This document shows, piece after piece, positions 1 to 8,514 of a stretch of DNA of 12,290 nt. Position 1 is the first letter of the stretch. The number at the start of each line of letters is the position of its first letter. The DNA is from Saksenaea vasiformis B4078. Lineage: Eukaryota > Mucoromycota > Mucoromycetes > Mucorales > Saksenaeaceae. Both the position numbers and the translations under genes were made by a program. The notes beneath the pieces are model-generated. The model was not told the DNA's origin. It did no database searches and saw only the letters and a list, made by a program, of their open reading frames with translations. Location of the stretch: contig JNDT01002411.1 of assembly GCA_000697055.1 (NCBI GenBank), forward strand, positions 1 through 12,290. The letters are read 5' to 3'.

Positions 1-1622
1 ACAAGGATGACGATAACAAGGACGATTCCTTTCAAGCTAATTTTAAGTTCAATGTACCTGTAACCACTGGGTTCACAGCCGGTGCAAAAGCTGGCTACAC
101 TAATTCAAACAAGGTTTCTGGATCGAAAGAAAAAAGCTCACGTTCCGCTTTGGTTTGCATTGCTCATGGAGAGGTAGGAAACGTCTCACAATGAAGTTTA
201 ATCTGATTGTCACCAGATGAATATCAAATTGAAAAGTATCAGACCTGTACAAGAGTTTAGCGACGCCATCGATAGGGCATTAAACGTCCCCCAAGGGAAT
301 ATGCATAAAAAACACGAACAGCTACAGACTGTCTTTCAAAAATACGGCTACTATTTCCCAACATTAATTAAATTTGGTAAGTTGGTGGCACTATCTGGAT
401 CGCCAAAAATCGATGAATGCTCTGATTGTTTTCATCAGGTGGCAAGGTAACATCCAAGGCTGACAAAGGGTCCAAATCGAATGGAAAGAGCAAGGATCAC
501 AGCATGGAAGCGGGAGTTGACTTCGGCTTGGCCGGGATCAACCTTAACACCGATCTATCCAAAAAGCAGCAGCATGAGATACTCCATAAAGCTAATCAGA
601 ACCTAAGCAATCTCGATGCAGTTGGTAGGGTATCAAAGCTACAACGTTTTGTTGCTCATCGCTTATGTCTCAGGGGGTGACGGAACGAAACTAATGCTGG
701 GCGTCCAGAAATGGATCCCTACTATCAAAGGCAATCTAAAAGTGATTGTTCGCTCAGACATGAGACCGATGTACGATCTTTTAGATGAAAAGCGCCGGGA
801 GCAAGTAAAAGAAGTTTACGAATTCATCGAACACAGAAACCACGTACCTTACGGCACCGCGTTCAACATGAGACACTCTGGCTCTGGGCAATACATATAT
901 GTTGATGAAGATCGCCGTGTTCGTGATCATAAGAAGAGCAAACATGAAGGTACGCCGTATGAGAAATTCTCTTCTTCTTTCGCCTCATTCGACACGCGTA
1001 GGGAAAGTGATGGTTGTATACGAAGATTCCGCATGCGATAACAACCCACCCTTGGTGAAACTCAGACAGGTTCTGCGCCAAAACGAAGAGCCCGAGAAGT
1101 ACGTCAGATACGGCCACACTGTTGTGCTAGAGGTAGTCTGCAATGGAAAAACCGAAATTATTCAAGCATCACAAGAGCCGCTACAACGACCAAGTTGGTT
1201 AAGGAGGCATTTACCAATCAAATGGTTTGAAAATCCAGCGAAAAATCGTCTAAAACGTCCTTATGTTGTGGCGTCTTTGTATGAAGAAGTCAAGTCCGAG
1301 AATGACGCTAAAAAAAGATGGTAAGTCGTATTCAGTGTACTCAAGCCAATGCTGATAAGTTGTTAGGGAAATACTGGCTCCAGGCGGAGACAAAGACTCA
1401 GGTTATATTAATATCGAGAAAGGTGTGATATTCAAAAGCACCCTCATCAACTCTAAAGACGGCGAGGGAATATATCTTGGACTTGCTGAACATGGCCTGA
1501 GATCGGATAAAGTGACACCTGAACCAGACCTTGAAGAACGCTACGTTGCCGGCAGATACTGCCAGAAATCATTCAGAGATAACTCTGAGATTACATGGAC
1601 CTTTGAATCCATATTAGGATAG
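1..1622 (+). CDS. MACPF-like protein with C-terminal MIR/beta-trefoil-like module (5' end outside window)
   Basis: I read six exons: <3-173, 217-376, 439-624, 674-949, 1002-1320 and 1367-1622. Introns of 43, 62, 49, 52 and 46 nt all have GT donors and CAG/TAG acceptors, and the frame stays open across every junction to TAG at 1620-1622 (about 455 residues visible). At 343-381 lies Y-G-Y-Y-F-x6-G-G, which matches the MACPF signature Y-G-[TS]-H-[FY]-x6-G-G except at the TH pair. A downstream GGD (about 674-685) and a WIP plus LLDEKRREQV stretch (about 711-800) resemble the end of fungal MACPF-like domains. The C-terminal part has repeated YGT-H-SG-Y and YGH-type blocks, a KRW-PGGD-SGYI segment and a final ITWTFE, as in MIR/beta-trefoil folds. 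MACPF families include membrane pore formers, but activity here is unproven. Family-level confidence is good; the role is unknown. Confidence 0.8.
174..216 (+). other. Intron 1 of the MACPF-like gene (43 nt)
   Basis: Donor GTAGGA after codon GAG, acceptor CACCAG, and a CTGAT branch-like motif near 201-205. It is phase 0, and splicing removes the in-frame TAG formed at its start. The exon from 217 begins with an ATG, which is internal and not the gene start. Confidence 0.75.
377..438 (+). other. Intron 2 of the MACPF-like gene (62 nt)
   Basis: Strong GTAAGT donor and TTTTCATCAG acceptor. The intron sits inside the first glycine codon of the MACPF GG pair (G at 376, GT at 439-440), and joining the exons creates the GG. 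Confidence 0.85.
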
Positions 1623-1726
1623 CCTTTTCCTTGAAAAAATAGCTATTCGAACTCCCAATTATGTTATGTTCCTCTAAAGAGGTCGCCATCCATACTGTTT
1701 ATTGAATACATTTTACGCTACTCTAA

Positions 1727-1732
1727 AATAAA
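1727..1732 (+). terminator. Candidate polyadenylation signal for the MACPF-like gene
   Basis: An AATAAA hexamer lies about 105 nt after the stop, in an AT-rich stretch. The position suits a fungal 3' UTR. The motif is short, so confidence is modest. Confidence 0.4.
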
Positions 1733-2144
1733 TTTGCGTCCAGAAAGAACCAACCTTGCGCTGAAAAGAAAACGAGCGTACGTAGTTAGTATACCAGTTA
1801 TGTCAGAAAGGGCATGTATTACGTACATGGAGGTTGTCCCTCCCATGAACGCGGAATTTATTGGAGCGGCATATAACACATTTCATGGTTAGTAAATGGA
1901 ATGATATTGATATCTTTTAAGGCTTTTGCCAGATGTCTCCTTTGGGAGATGCCTGGATATATTGTTTTCGTACTCTACCAAGATATGGTGTTCGTTGTCG
2001 TAAAGACCACCTTCTAGATTCAAACTCAGATACACAGAGCTCCTACAGTTGCACGATCTTTGCATCGTTTTGGAGGCTGCGTGTTTTCGTTTTTCGGATA
2101 GATTCCCGTATGTTGGATTGATAAAGAAGACGAAGAAAATGTAC

Positions 2145-2175
2145 AAAAAGAAAGAGAAAAAAAAGGAAAAAGAAG
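2145..2175 (+). repeat. 31-nt pure purine tract
   Basis: An uninterrupted run of A and G, within a wider purine-rich stretch from about 2121. It lies about 40 nt before a minisatellite. It could be a low-complexity expansion, or a pyrimidine-rich leader of a lost minus-strand gene; the sequence does not decide. Confidence 0.7.
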
Positions 2176-2212
2176 TGGTCCCTTTAAATATGCATCACTT
2201 TCCGTTATCTGA

Positions 2213-2475
2213 GACATCCTTTTTGTGTGAGATAAAAGGAACTTGTCTTCAACACACTTTTTGCACGAGACGATGCTATCCTATCACCAGCATGCCTTTT
2301 GCGTGAGATAAAAGAACCGTATCTTTCACACTCTCTTTGCATGAAATGACAGGAGCTTATCACCGACACGCCTTTTGCATGAGACAAAGGATTCTATCTT
2401 TAACACGTCCTTTTCCGCGAGACAATGAAACCGTATCTCCGACACGTCTTTTGTGTTAGATAATAAAAGCTACCA
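2213..2475 (+). repeat. Minisatellite: about seven diverged 37-39 bp units
   Basis: Units start near 2213, 2251, 2289, 2328, 2365, 2402 and 2441. Each has the pattern RACAYGCC-TTTTGCRTGAGA-YAA followed by a GAACC-like core and TATC(T/A)(T/C)C. Unit length is constant at 37-39 bp, but the units differ at many positions, which suggests an old array and not a recent expansion. The last unit fades into unique sequence after about 2460. It does not show the identical repeats and unique spacers of a CRISPR array. I know of no named fungal repeat with this consensus. Confidence 0.8.
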
Positions 2476-4633
2476 ATGGCACGAATGTAACATGGAAGAG
2501 TATGATACACAGATCATAGAATTGGATGAACGTGAAAAGACATATTTCGAAACGCAGACTTCATCTGGAAGTAACACCGGAAAATTTCAAATGGACGCAA
2601 ACCCATTGGAATACTCGTGTAGTAAAAATCGTAATTGCTACCCGTATTTTCCAACTCTTGGCATAATGAAGTTGTAGTGCTAATGACCTTGGTGGTGAGC
2701 GGTTTAGGTTCCTTGAAAAAATTGTGGCGCCGTAAATCGCGGCTTCAATAGGCAGCAATCTTATGAATACAAGATAGCAAACTTGGCTTTCTCTTCCCTT
2801 CTTCGATGTATGCCTTTTATGTAATAATTTTATAGCGCACGCTTTCCACAAATCGCGTGTACGGTTCTTTAAGTCACAAATATACCTCGACAATCATAGT
2901 TGTTGAATATTCTTAATCAAGGGAAAAGTTCACGGTCACTGATTATGCTATAGTTGCTAGCATAGATAATCTCGATGAATCTGTACACACGAAAAGACAT
3001 CGCGCTGTCATGTATGAACACAGAACTAGATCGAAATACTGATACAACAATCATACTGATCGTAGGAGGTACTACAGCTACGCTATATCCAGTTAATAAA
3101 TGAATGTCTCATTGCCTGCTGTCGATATGCCCACCACGGCCTGTTTAGATATGCCCGTACAAATGACTTGATGCAAGCACTATGGAAATCTGCTCATAAG
3201 CAACGTGATCGTCAGCGTCGTCACCCAGAGTAGTAGTGGTCATGCTTGAAGGATATGACATTTTTTTGACTTTGTGACACATCTGCTTTTTATGCAGCAA
3301 AAGTTTCTCCATTGCTGATTATCATTCTCTTCTGTACCTGTGCGCTATTATCAATGTAACTGACTATCATAGTATAGTTTGTGCATCCGACGGTCAAAAA
3401 ACAGGACGAATTTCGCTCCAGCAAACTGCCATAAGAGTACCATTGACGTAAAACCACGCAACATCACATCTTTTCTACCAAAAGGAATTCTCGGTCATGG
3501 GTGTGCAGTGTGGGAAGTCATGGTCACTCAGGATCCATTCCCAATCAGTATGGACAGATCTTATTGGTCAACGTAGAATAATGTTTAAGCGGCGAAATGA
3601 ATATGCAAAAACTCGGTGGATCCCAAGGTACAACGTCGATCGATGCAGCGTTCCAGAAGTTTTGATTGCCTAAAATGGAGTTTAGCGCAAACACACTTTT
3701 ACATCATTATCACGAGACAAATTGTTCCTGAATTTGTCTATACGTTTGGATTACTGCCTGACAACTGCTTTTATTTTTATACCAGGAAAGGGGTTCCGAT
3801 CTGAATAGATCCAAAAGGGAGAGCCGAAGCTCCACAGAAACACAGAATCCCGAGAAAACACTTATCTTATGTTACAAAAAGAATGTAAGACGCCGTTTGA
3901 GTTCAAACATCGATAAGAGTCATCTCATGTTACCATTTGGTTTTTCTATGTCCCAAAGATGGATGTGTTTTCATGAGGATGATCGTGTGTACGCACGTGT
4001 GGGATTATTTGGCGTCGTCAAAGCCACATAGGGTGCATGTTTAGATTGAAGGAGATGCCAGAAGGAAGATCTCCCATGATTGGAAAGAGGGCGACGCCGA
4101 TCCGGAATGAGACTTCCAAATTTAACAGCTATCGCCGTGAACATGGTTGACGGGCTCAGACAGTGAACGAACATCTTTGGTCTTTCTAAAATACTCGTGG
4201 TGGATCATATTAGGAGACCAGGAGAAACTGCAGCAATAAATGGTTCCCCCATGATACATACTCACCGCCTGCGCCTTGTATTCACTATGTGGGAAAATAA
4301 AACAAAAAGGTTTTGGAGCCAAAAGGCTAAATCATCTTTCTGGCTGTACTCGTTTTTTTTTCTACACGAGCAATCATTGGCGTATTTTTTTTCTATTATT
4401 AGGGTTAGAAAAGCGTGCTTGTTTGCGAAGTGCAAAACAATTTACGGATCTTGGCGCCCGACTTCTATTATAAAGCGTGAAGTTCATTGAGTTACGCAAC
4501 TTTTTAATGATGTATGCAAATAAACTGTACAAGTAAACTAAGAGTCGTAGGTAGAAGGAGGAGAAGAGATGGTCCGTATTTACATGCGCGGAAAGAAGAG
4601 GATAGGTAAGAGAGGGAGGGAAAAGAGAACAAG
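2476..4633. other. Gene-poor 2.1-kb interval, no supported gene
   Basis: No reading frame here shows a domain I recognise. A 74-codon plus-strand frame (2453-2677) leaves the last minisatellite unit, and a 110-codon minus-strand frame (2561-2893) overlaps it. Neither has motifs, a splice structure or a supportive context. Short plus-strand segments such as 2918-3040 and minus-strand segments around 3970-4320 have somewhat protein-like composition but are broken by stops; they may be old element debris. I found no long terminal repeats, terminal inverted repeats or tRNA-like boxes. The last 130 bases probably contain the 3' UTR of the minus-strand F-box gene. Confidence 0.45.
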
Positions 4634-5569
4634 TTATCCGGATGCTGATGTTGTCGTCGCAGCCTTTTCTTGAGACCCCCAGTTAGTTACAATCTCGTTC
4701 ATCATATCTGAGACAATTGCGGTTCGGGAACCTTTTGCTGAGTCAAGACGTGTCGTGTGGCGGGAATCAAAGGCCCGTGCGAGGTCTCGAACAACATCAG
4801 CCTGGACATCCTGCTCACGGCTATGTCTTGGTCGTTTAAATGGGTTTCGTATACGTCGGTGAGTGAGAATACGAAGGTCGGATAGACGAATAAGATCCAT
4901 TTGTACTAGTTCCGCAATGAAACGTATAAATATTCGCAGAGCCAGTTCGAGTTCTTTGTTATTGTTCTTTTTCTGCTGTTGGCTGTATCGGTAGGTCAGA
5001 CTGTCGAAATGACGGCTCAGATGATTAATCAACAGTCGATGATGAATTGCCGCGGCTTCGGACTCAAACAAGGCAGTCAAGGTTGGATAGAGCGTAGCCA
5101 ACAGGTGGGCCATCAGGCGGCCCATCCGGGAGGGTAAAAATATCTCGGGTGTATTTTCAAGTCCAGCCACGGGGGCTGCGGGTAATGGATCCATTGAAGG
5201 ATCCAACACCACGTGATCCACAATGATGCCGAGTGTTTTATCAAGATAGAAGTCTAGACATGCCTCCCAGTTACGTGATGGGGAGCGGTCGTAAATTTCT
5301 ACAGCAAGTCGATTGGCTACATCTTGCAAAACTGGGGCATGAACGGAGTGATCGGCGTGGCCATGTCGACAAACAAAGGCTGCAGCAGCGTGTACAAGGT
5401 GATTGAATGATTCAGGGCGAGTAAAATCGATATGATATTTGTGGTAAATAATTTGTTGTGCTAAATGTCGAGTTGCTTTGGAACAAAGCATAAGGTAATA
5501 AATATCATCAAATTTTAAATGACTGGCAATACGCAATAGCAGCTCAAGTGGCAAATCAACAAATCCCAT
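4634..5569 (-). CDS. F-box protein (probable SCF ubiquitin-ligase substrate adaptor)
   Basis: This is one uninterrupted frame of 311 residues ending in TAA. An F-box lies at the extreme N-terminus (about residues 3-40): LPLELLLRIASHL, then DDIYYLMLCSKATRHLA. This matches the LP-E-L-I-x-L-D-L-S-R spacing of the family. F-box proteins bind Skp1 and bring targets to a cullin ligase. No WD40, LRR or Kelch repeats are visible in the rest, which is mostly helical with a Q/K/N-rich patch near residues 195-205, so the target is unknown. I chose the ATG at 5569: the frame could extend to 5668, but that part translates a pyrimidine tract into a Phe/Leu string and looks like a leader. The gene is co-oriented with the Zn-cluster gene, 370 bp downstream of it. 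Confidence 0.75.
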   Translation of the reverse strand: MGFVDLPLELLLRIASHLKFDDIYYLMLCSKATRHLAQQIIYHKYHIDFTRPESFNHLVHAAAAFVCRHGHADHSVHAPVLQDVANRLAVEIYDRSPSRNWEACLDFYLDKTLGIIVDHVVLDPSMDPLPAAPVAGLENTPEIFLPSRMGRLMAHLLATLYPTLTALFESEAAAIHHRLLINHLSRHFDSLTYRYSQQQKKNNNKELELALRIFIRFIAELVQMDLIRLSDLRILTHRRIRNPFKRPRHSREQDVQADVVRDLARAFDSRHTTRLDSAKGSRTAIVSDMMNEIVTNWGSQEKAATTTSASG

Positions 5570-5602
5570 AGTGATTGTTGAAATATATAGGAAAAAAGTA
5601 AT

Positions 5603-5652
5603 AAAAGGAAAAAGAGAGAGAAAGAGAAAGAGAAAGGGAAAGAAGAAGAAGA
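5603..5652 (-). promoter_or_regulatory. 50-nt pure pyrimidine leader upstream of the F-box gene
   Basis: On the minus strand this is an unbroken run of C and T made of CTT and CTTTCT units, ending 33 nt before the chosen ATG. CT-rich blocks just upstream of start codons are common fungal core-promoter or 5' UTR elements near the transcription start. It also explains the spurious upstream extension of the reading frame. Function is inferred from position and composition only. Confidence 0.5.
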
Positions 5653-5802
5653 CGAAGGTCTGTGTCAATCCGGAGCCCTCTTAATTTCTCTCACAATAAC
5701 CCACACATCATCATCATCTGTTGCCAAATTTGAACGTCAGCAAAACTTTGCTTTCGCGGTCTAAACTCAAATTGGCAGATGGCCCATTTGGTCTGGACCC
5801 TT

Positions 5803-5808
5803 TTTATT
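5803..5808 (-). terminator. Candidate polyadenylation signal for the double Zn-cluster gene
   Basis: AATAAA on the minus strand about 130 nt beyond the TGA at 5942-5940, in AT-rich sequence. Only the motif and spacing support it. Confidence 0.35.
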
Positions 5809-5939
5809 CTATAGTATCGATGGGCTGGAACCAACATACAAAGAACATTTTGATGATGTAAAAAATGCAAATAATTGAAAAAAGTGCTTATAAACAATAA
5901 ATAAAACTGCAAGATTAGAAAAATAAAAGGTAAACGATT

Positions 5940-8034
5940 TCATAACACGGGAATGTTTTGCTCCACGAGATCAACCATTGTCCTGGCCATCTCAAAATCA
6001 TATTTGTATGTTTTGGAACTCTTGGCCAGGTCCAGTGACTGTTTGAGGCGCCGACGAGCCAGATCGCGGGAATGGCCGTCGCCGTAATTTACCAATTTCT
6101 GATATACCAGATTGGAAAACAGCAAAAAAACCACGGGTACGCAGCAGCCGGGTCCCTTATTAATCAACGACTCCAATGTATTTGTGATCACCTCGGCTGA
6201 ATTGACACATGTATGAAGGCAATGGGTGGAAAATGGACAAACAGGAACACGTTCAAAAGGTAAAAATGCTTGATGGATGAGAATCTTGTTGGCATGGTAA
6301 TTGACCTGGATAGTCCGGATACAGTACTGTGAAAATGCCTGCACATCCACTTGATAACCACATCCCTTATTTATAGCACTGCATGGTCTCATGGCCATGC
6401 TATCTTTGTCTAGAAGCTCTTGCCACTGCCATTCGGGAGGTAATTTGGCATAGAATGCATCAAGCTTGCATTGCATAGCCAATACATCTTTCAGCAAAGA
6501 CTTGTTATCCTCGGAATCCTGTTCGGCAACAAAACGGGCCATCGTTTCGTCTCGCAATAATTGTATCTCGAATAGACAGGACCACATATTATAAACATAA
6601 TAATCGGTCATATCTTCATCTGGTTCCGGCCGCGGAAGAATCGCCGGTAAAGGACACCGAGGGAAAAACTGGCTAGAACCAACCGAAGCGCTAGTGCCGC
6701 CACGAAGAATGCGGTACCATGTATTGAAATAATATAAACACCAGACCAGCATACTCTCTTGCCGAGTAAGCGTTCGATGAGCATCATACAATCCCAGCTG
6801 CTGCGCCATAGTGTATGCAATCCATTCGTAAAAGTATATAACGCCAGTAAAGCCATTCTGGTGGCTGCAGTAAGACAGTAAAAGTGCAGCCTGACAATTG
6901 TCCATACTTGGCTCGTCAAAACATTCCGCTAACAGCTCGCGTGCCCGGAGACAGTAAGCAATTGACAACGGCTTGCCAATGTTGTACTGCGGTGATTCGT
7001 ACATCGGCCGGTTACCCCACACGTGGAGCTGGAATGCGTTCCTCGCCGCCATACCACACATCGCATAGATGAGCACGGCTGATGGTCGGTTCTCACGAGG
7101 TCCATTGTATCTTGTCATGAATTCCTTGACGTCGACGATAGGTATTCGTGCCGAGGAACAGCATGGTGTCTGACAATAAAGTTCTACCAAGTGATCTGTC
7201 TGTTCTGCAGAAATGTCTATCGGATAATCATGTGGAAATTTATACCGACGTGGGTGACACCAGTCGTTCCATATAGCATAGATACCCGTGGACGATTGTA
7301 CCGTCAATGTAAAAGTTTCATCCTCATGCTGTGTAGTAATCGAACGCCGGATCTGATCGACCAGCTTGCCCAGGTCATGGAACGATCGGACATTGGTCTC
7401 GACTCGGAGCCCATTGGGCGTTGATATCATTCTCCACGCAAATCGTGCCTTGCGTGCCTCGGCTGTCTGATTAATGTGTAGCTGCCACTGGTCCATGGTC
7501 TTATTCATAGATGCAAGTACTTGGAATATGTGGGTCACCTTCGGCTCCGTTCTAACATAATGGCAGTCTGAACTTTCGTTTTCACATCGACTACACTTTG
7601 GTAACTTCAAGTCGCAGGGTTGGAGATCTTTACTGCATCTTGCACATGGATATACGGAAAAATGAAGGAGACTTGGGATGACTGCGGTGATGTCTGATGA
7701 CGATGATGTTGCTGAGGGTTCTAATGTAGATCGTGCCGGTCGTACCAACTTGGCCTTCAGCCGATTTCGAAAGATCTGTATTCTCGCATCGAGATTCTCG
7801 GTAGCTTGCTTTAGCGTGCCCAGCGAAGGTGTGGCCTCGGGATAATGGCACGTCATGTTCCGTCGTCGACATCGTGAACAGGTGGGCTTTTTTCGATCAC
7901 AAGCATGCCTATTGGACGCCATATTAGTTCAAATTTCTGTGCTCGCTTTCGTTTGTTGTTCTTCTGCCTTGCCTATGCCCTCGGCAGCGGAAACAGGCTG
8001 CTCCCAATTGACTTCTTCGAGAATCCGTCGCCAT
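5940..8034 (-). CDS. Tandem double Zn2Cys6 transcription factor with fungal_trans-type domain
   Basis: Two exons, 8034-7973 and 7908-5940, give 676 residues. The long frame alone starts at an ATG (7922) inside what I read as intron and would lack the first two zinc ligands. Joining exon 1 restores C14-x2-C17-x6-C24-x6-C31-x2-C34-x6-C41. A second full cluster follows at C109, C112, C119, C126, C129 and C136 with identical spacing. Such clusters bind CGG triplets in DNA in the nucleus. Downstream (about residues 240-510) are features of the fungal-specific regulatory domain: a PIVDVKEF segment, AMCGMAARNAF, a helical ARELL-CQAALLLSYC block, and AYTMAQQLGLYDAHRTLTRQE followed by a W-x2-Y-F pattern. 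No target pathway can be read from the sequence. It is divergent from the relic beginning at 8390 and may act on the shared region. Confidence 0.87.
7909..7972 (-). other. GC-AG intron in the double Zn-cluster gene (64 nt)
   Basis: On the minus strand the donor is AG|GCAAGG and the acceptor AATAG|G, with a perfect ACTAAT branch motif 18-24 nt before the acceptor. No GT occurs in the first 45 nt after the second cysteine codon, so a canonical donor is not available there. Splicing yields exactly the x6 spacing between C17 and C24, which is strong independent support. Confidence 0.78.
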
Positions 8035-8076
8035 GAGGTGGCAGGGGCCAAAAAGGAACTGCCGAAATTTAAAAGG

Positions 8077-8085
8077 CCGACTCGG
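8077..8085. promoter_or_regulatory. Everted CCG-N3-CGG site near the Zn-cluster gene start
   Basis: CCGACTCGG is a palindrome about 43 nt upstream of the regulator's ATG. It is a second possible Zn2Cys6 dimer site in the opposite half-site orientation. It is short and could be chance. Confidence 0.35.
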
Positions 8086-8136
8086 TTTGGCTGCTAGGCT
8101 GGAGTGTATGCCTGGACCAATTTGAGCGAATGACAG

Positions 8137-8238
8137 CTCTAGAACGAATTGCGGAGTATCAACTCCCCAATTATCTCTTTAGAACAAAGTGCGGACCTTA
8201 TCCGCTGGCGAATAAAATATGGTAAAACAAACTGCGGA
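8137..8238 (+). repeat. Three spaced copies of a GCGGA-ending 18-19 nt motif
   Basis: Copies at 8137-8155, 8177-8195 and 8221-8238. The first two share 15 of 19 bases, and all three end in TGCGGA preceded by an AAAC/GAAC core. The even spacing, close to four helical turns, would place the sites on one face of the DNA. Confidence 0.65.
8191..8205. promoter_or_regulatory. Inverted repeat GCGGA-N5-TCCGC (CGG-N7-CCG)
   Basis: A perfect 5-bp inverted repeat overlapping the end of the second promoter repeat. CGG-Nx-CCG is the classic inverted half-site arrangement for Zn2Cys6 dimers, where the spacer length sets specificity. Binding by the adjacent factor is an inference. Confidence 0.5.
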
Positions 8239-8338
8239 TGTTAAAAGTTTATCGACCGTAACAATCGGTCCTTTTTGGAGACGAAGTCCCTACAACTAAC
8301 GGACAAGCAAATGCTTTTGGTTCCTCGTTGAAATAGCT

Positions 8339-8347
8339 TATATATAA
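8339..8347 (+). promoter_or_regulatory. TATA-like box before the DUF6729-like relic
   Basis: TATATATAA lies 43 nt upstream of the ATG at 8390. With the intact first intron, it suggests the relic descends from a unit that had its own promoter. Confidence 0.4.
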
Positions 8348-8459
8348 CGCCCACTTTTGACTCCAGTCTATTATTTTTTTCTAATTATAATGGATTACAA
8401 TCAAAGCCAGTCGTCTCAGCAAGATCCAACACCGTCTTCAACATCTGATCTCAATTTGT

Positions 8460-8514
8460 GTATGTGTTGCTGTTGAACTCCCGTGAAATATACATCAATG
8501 CTAAAAGTAAACAG
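8460..8514 (+). other. Intron of the DUF6729-like relic (55 nt)
   Basis: GTATGT donor, AACAG acceptor and a GCTAAAA branch-like motif near 8500. It is phase 1 and splices T at 8459 to AC at 8515-8516. Skipping it gives a TGA after CMCCC, so the splice is needed for the frame. Confidence 0.7.

Larger units (their letters stand above)
1623..2212. other. AT-rich intergenic stretch with no supported gene
   Basis: After the MACPF-like 3' UTR I see no coding run with recognisable motifs or convincing splice structure. The open frames here, such as 1889-2146 on the minus strand and 1933-2121 on the plus strand, are short, overlap on opposite strands and show no domain features. A purine tract occupies the end of the stretch. 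Confidence 0.5.
5570..5939. other. Intergenic: 3' UTR of the Zn-cluster gene and promoter of the F-box gene
   Basis: This 370-bp gap between two co-oriented minus-strand genes contains the pyrimidine leader and a minus-strand AATAAA at 5808-5803, about 130 nt after the regulator's stop. The 73-codon minus-strand frame at 5691-5912 has no recognisable feature and overlaps the expected UTR, so I do not call it. Confidence 0.55.
8035..8389. promoter_or_regulatory. Divergent promoter region with CGG-type sites and a threefold repeat
   Basis: The interval separates the minus-strand Zn-cluster gene (start 8034) from the plus-strand relic (start 8390). It holds three diverged copies of AGAAC(G/A)AA-N-TGCGGA ending at 8155, 8195 and 8238, spaced 40 and 43 nt. 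It also has CCAAT boxes at 8117-8121 and 8167-8171, and a TATA-like run at 8339-8347, 43 nt before the plus-strand ATG. Zn2Cys6 proteins recognise paired CGG triplets, so autoregulation is a reasonable hypothesis, not shown. Confidence 0.55.

Noticed and set aside
2..20. Near match to the coding sequence of a FLAG epitope tag at the window start
   Set aside because: One residue differs (N for D) and the frame continues as a natural, intron-containing fungal gene; Asp/Lys-rich coincidence is more likely than a construct.
863..1324. Overlapping frames on both strands inside the MACPF-like gene
   Set aside because: The minus-strand frame is a shadow; the plus-strand one is exon 5 read through the preceding intron.
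2213..2475. CRISPR-like array
   Set aside because: Units are adjacent without unique spacers and are strongly diverged; the surrounding genes are eukaryotic with introns.
2561..2893. 110-codon minus-strand frame
   Set aside because: No recognisable motif, no splice or promoter support, and overlap with another unsupported frame on the plus strand.
3971..4322. Minus-strand segments with a faint resemblance to a transposase stretch (GDLPSG near 4070)
   Set aside because: The resemblance covers only a few residues, is broken by stops and changes frame; not enough to call an element.
5570..5668. Hydrophobic N-terminal extension of the F-box protein, like a signal anchor
   Set aside because: It is encoded almost entirely by a pyrimidine tract that is better explained as a leader, and the F-box begins right after the ATG at 5569.
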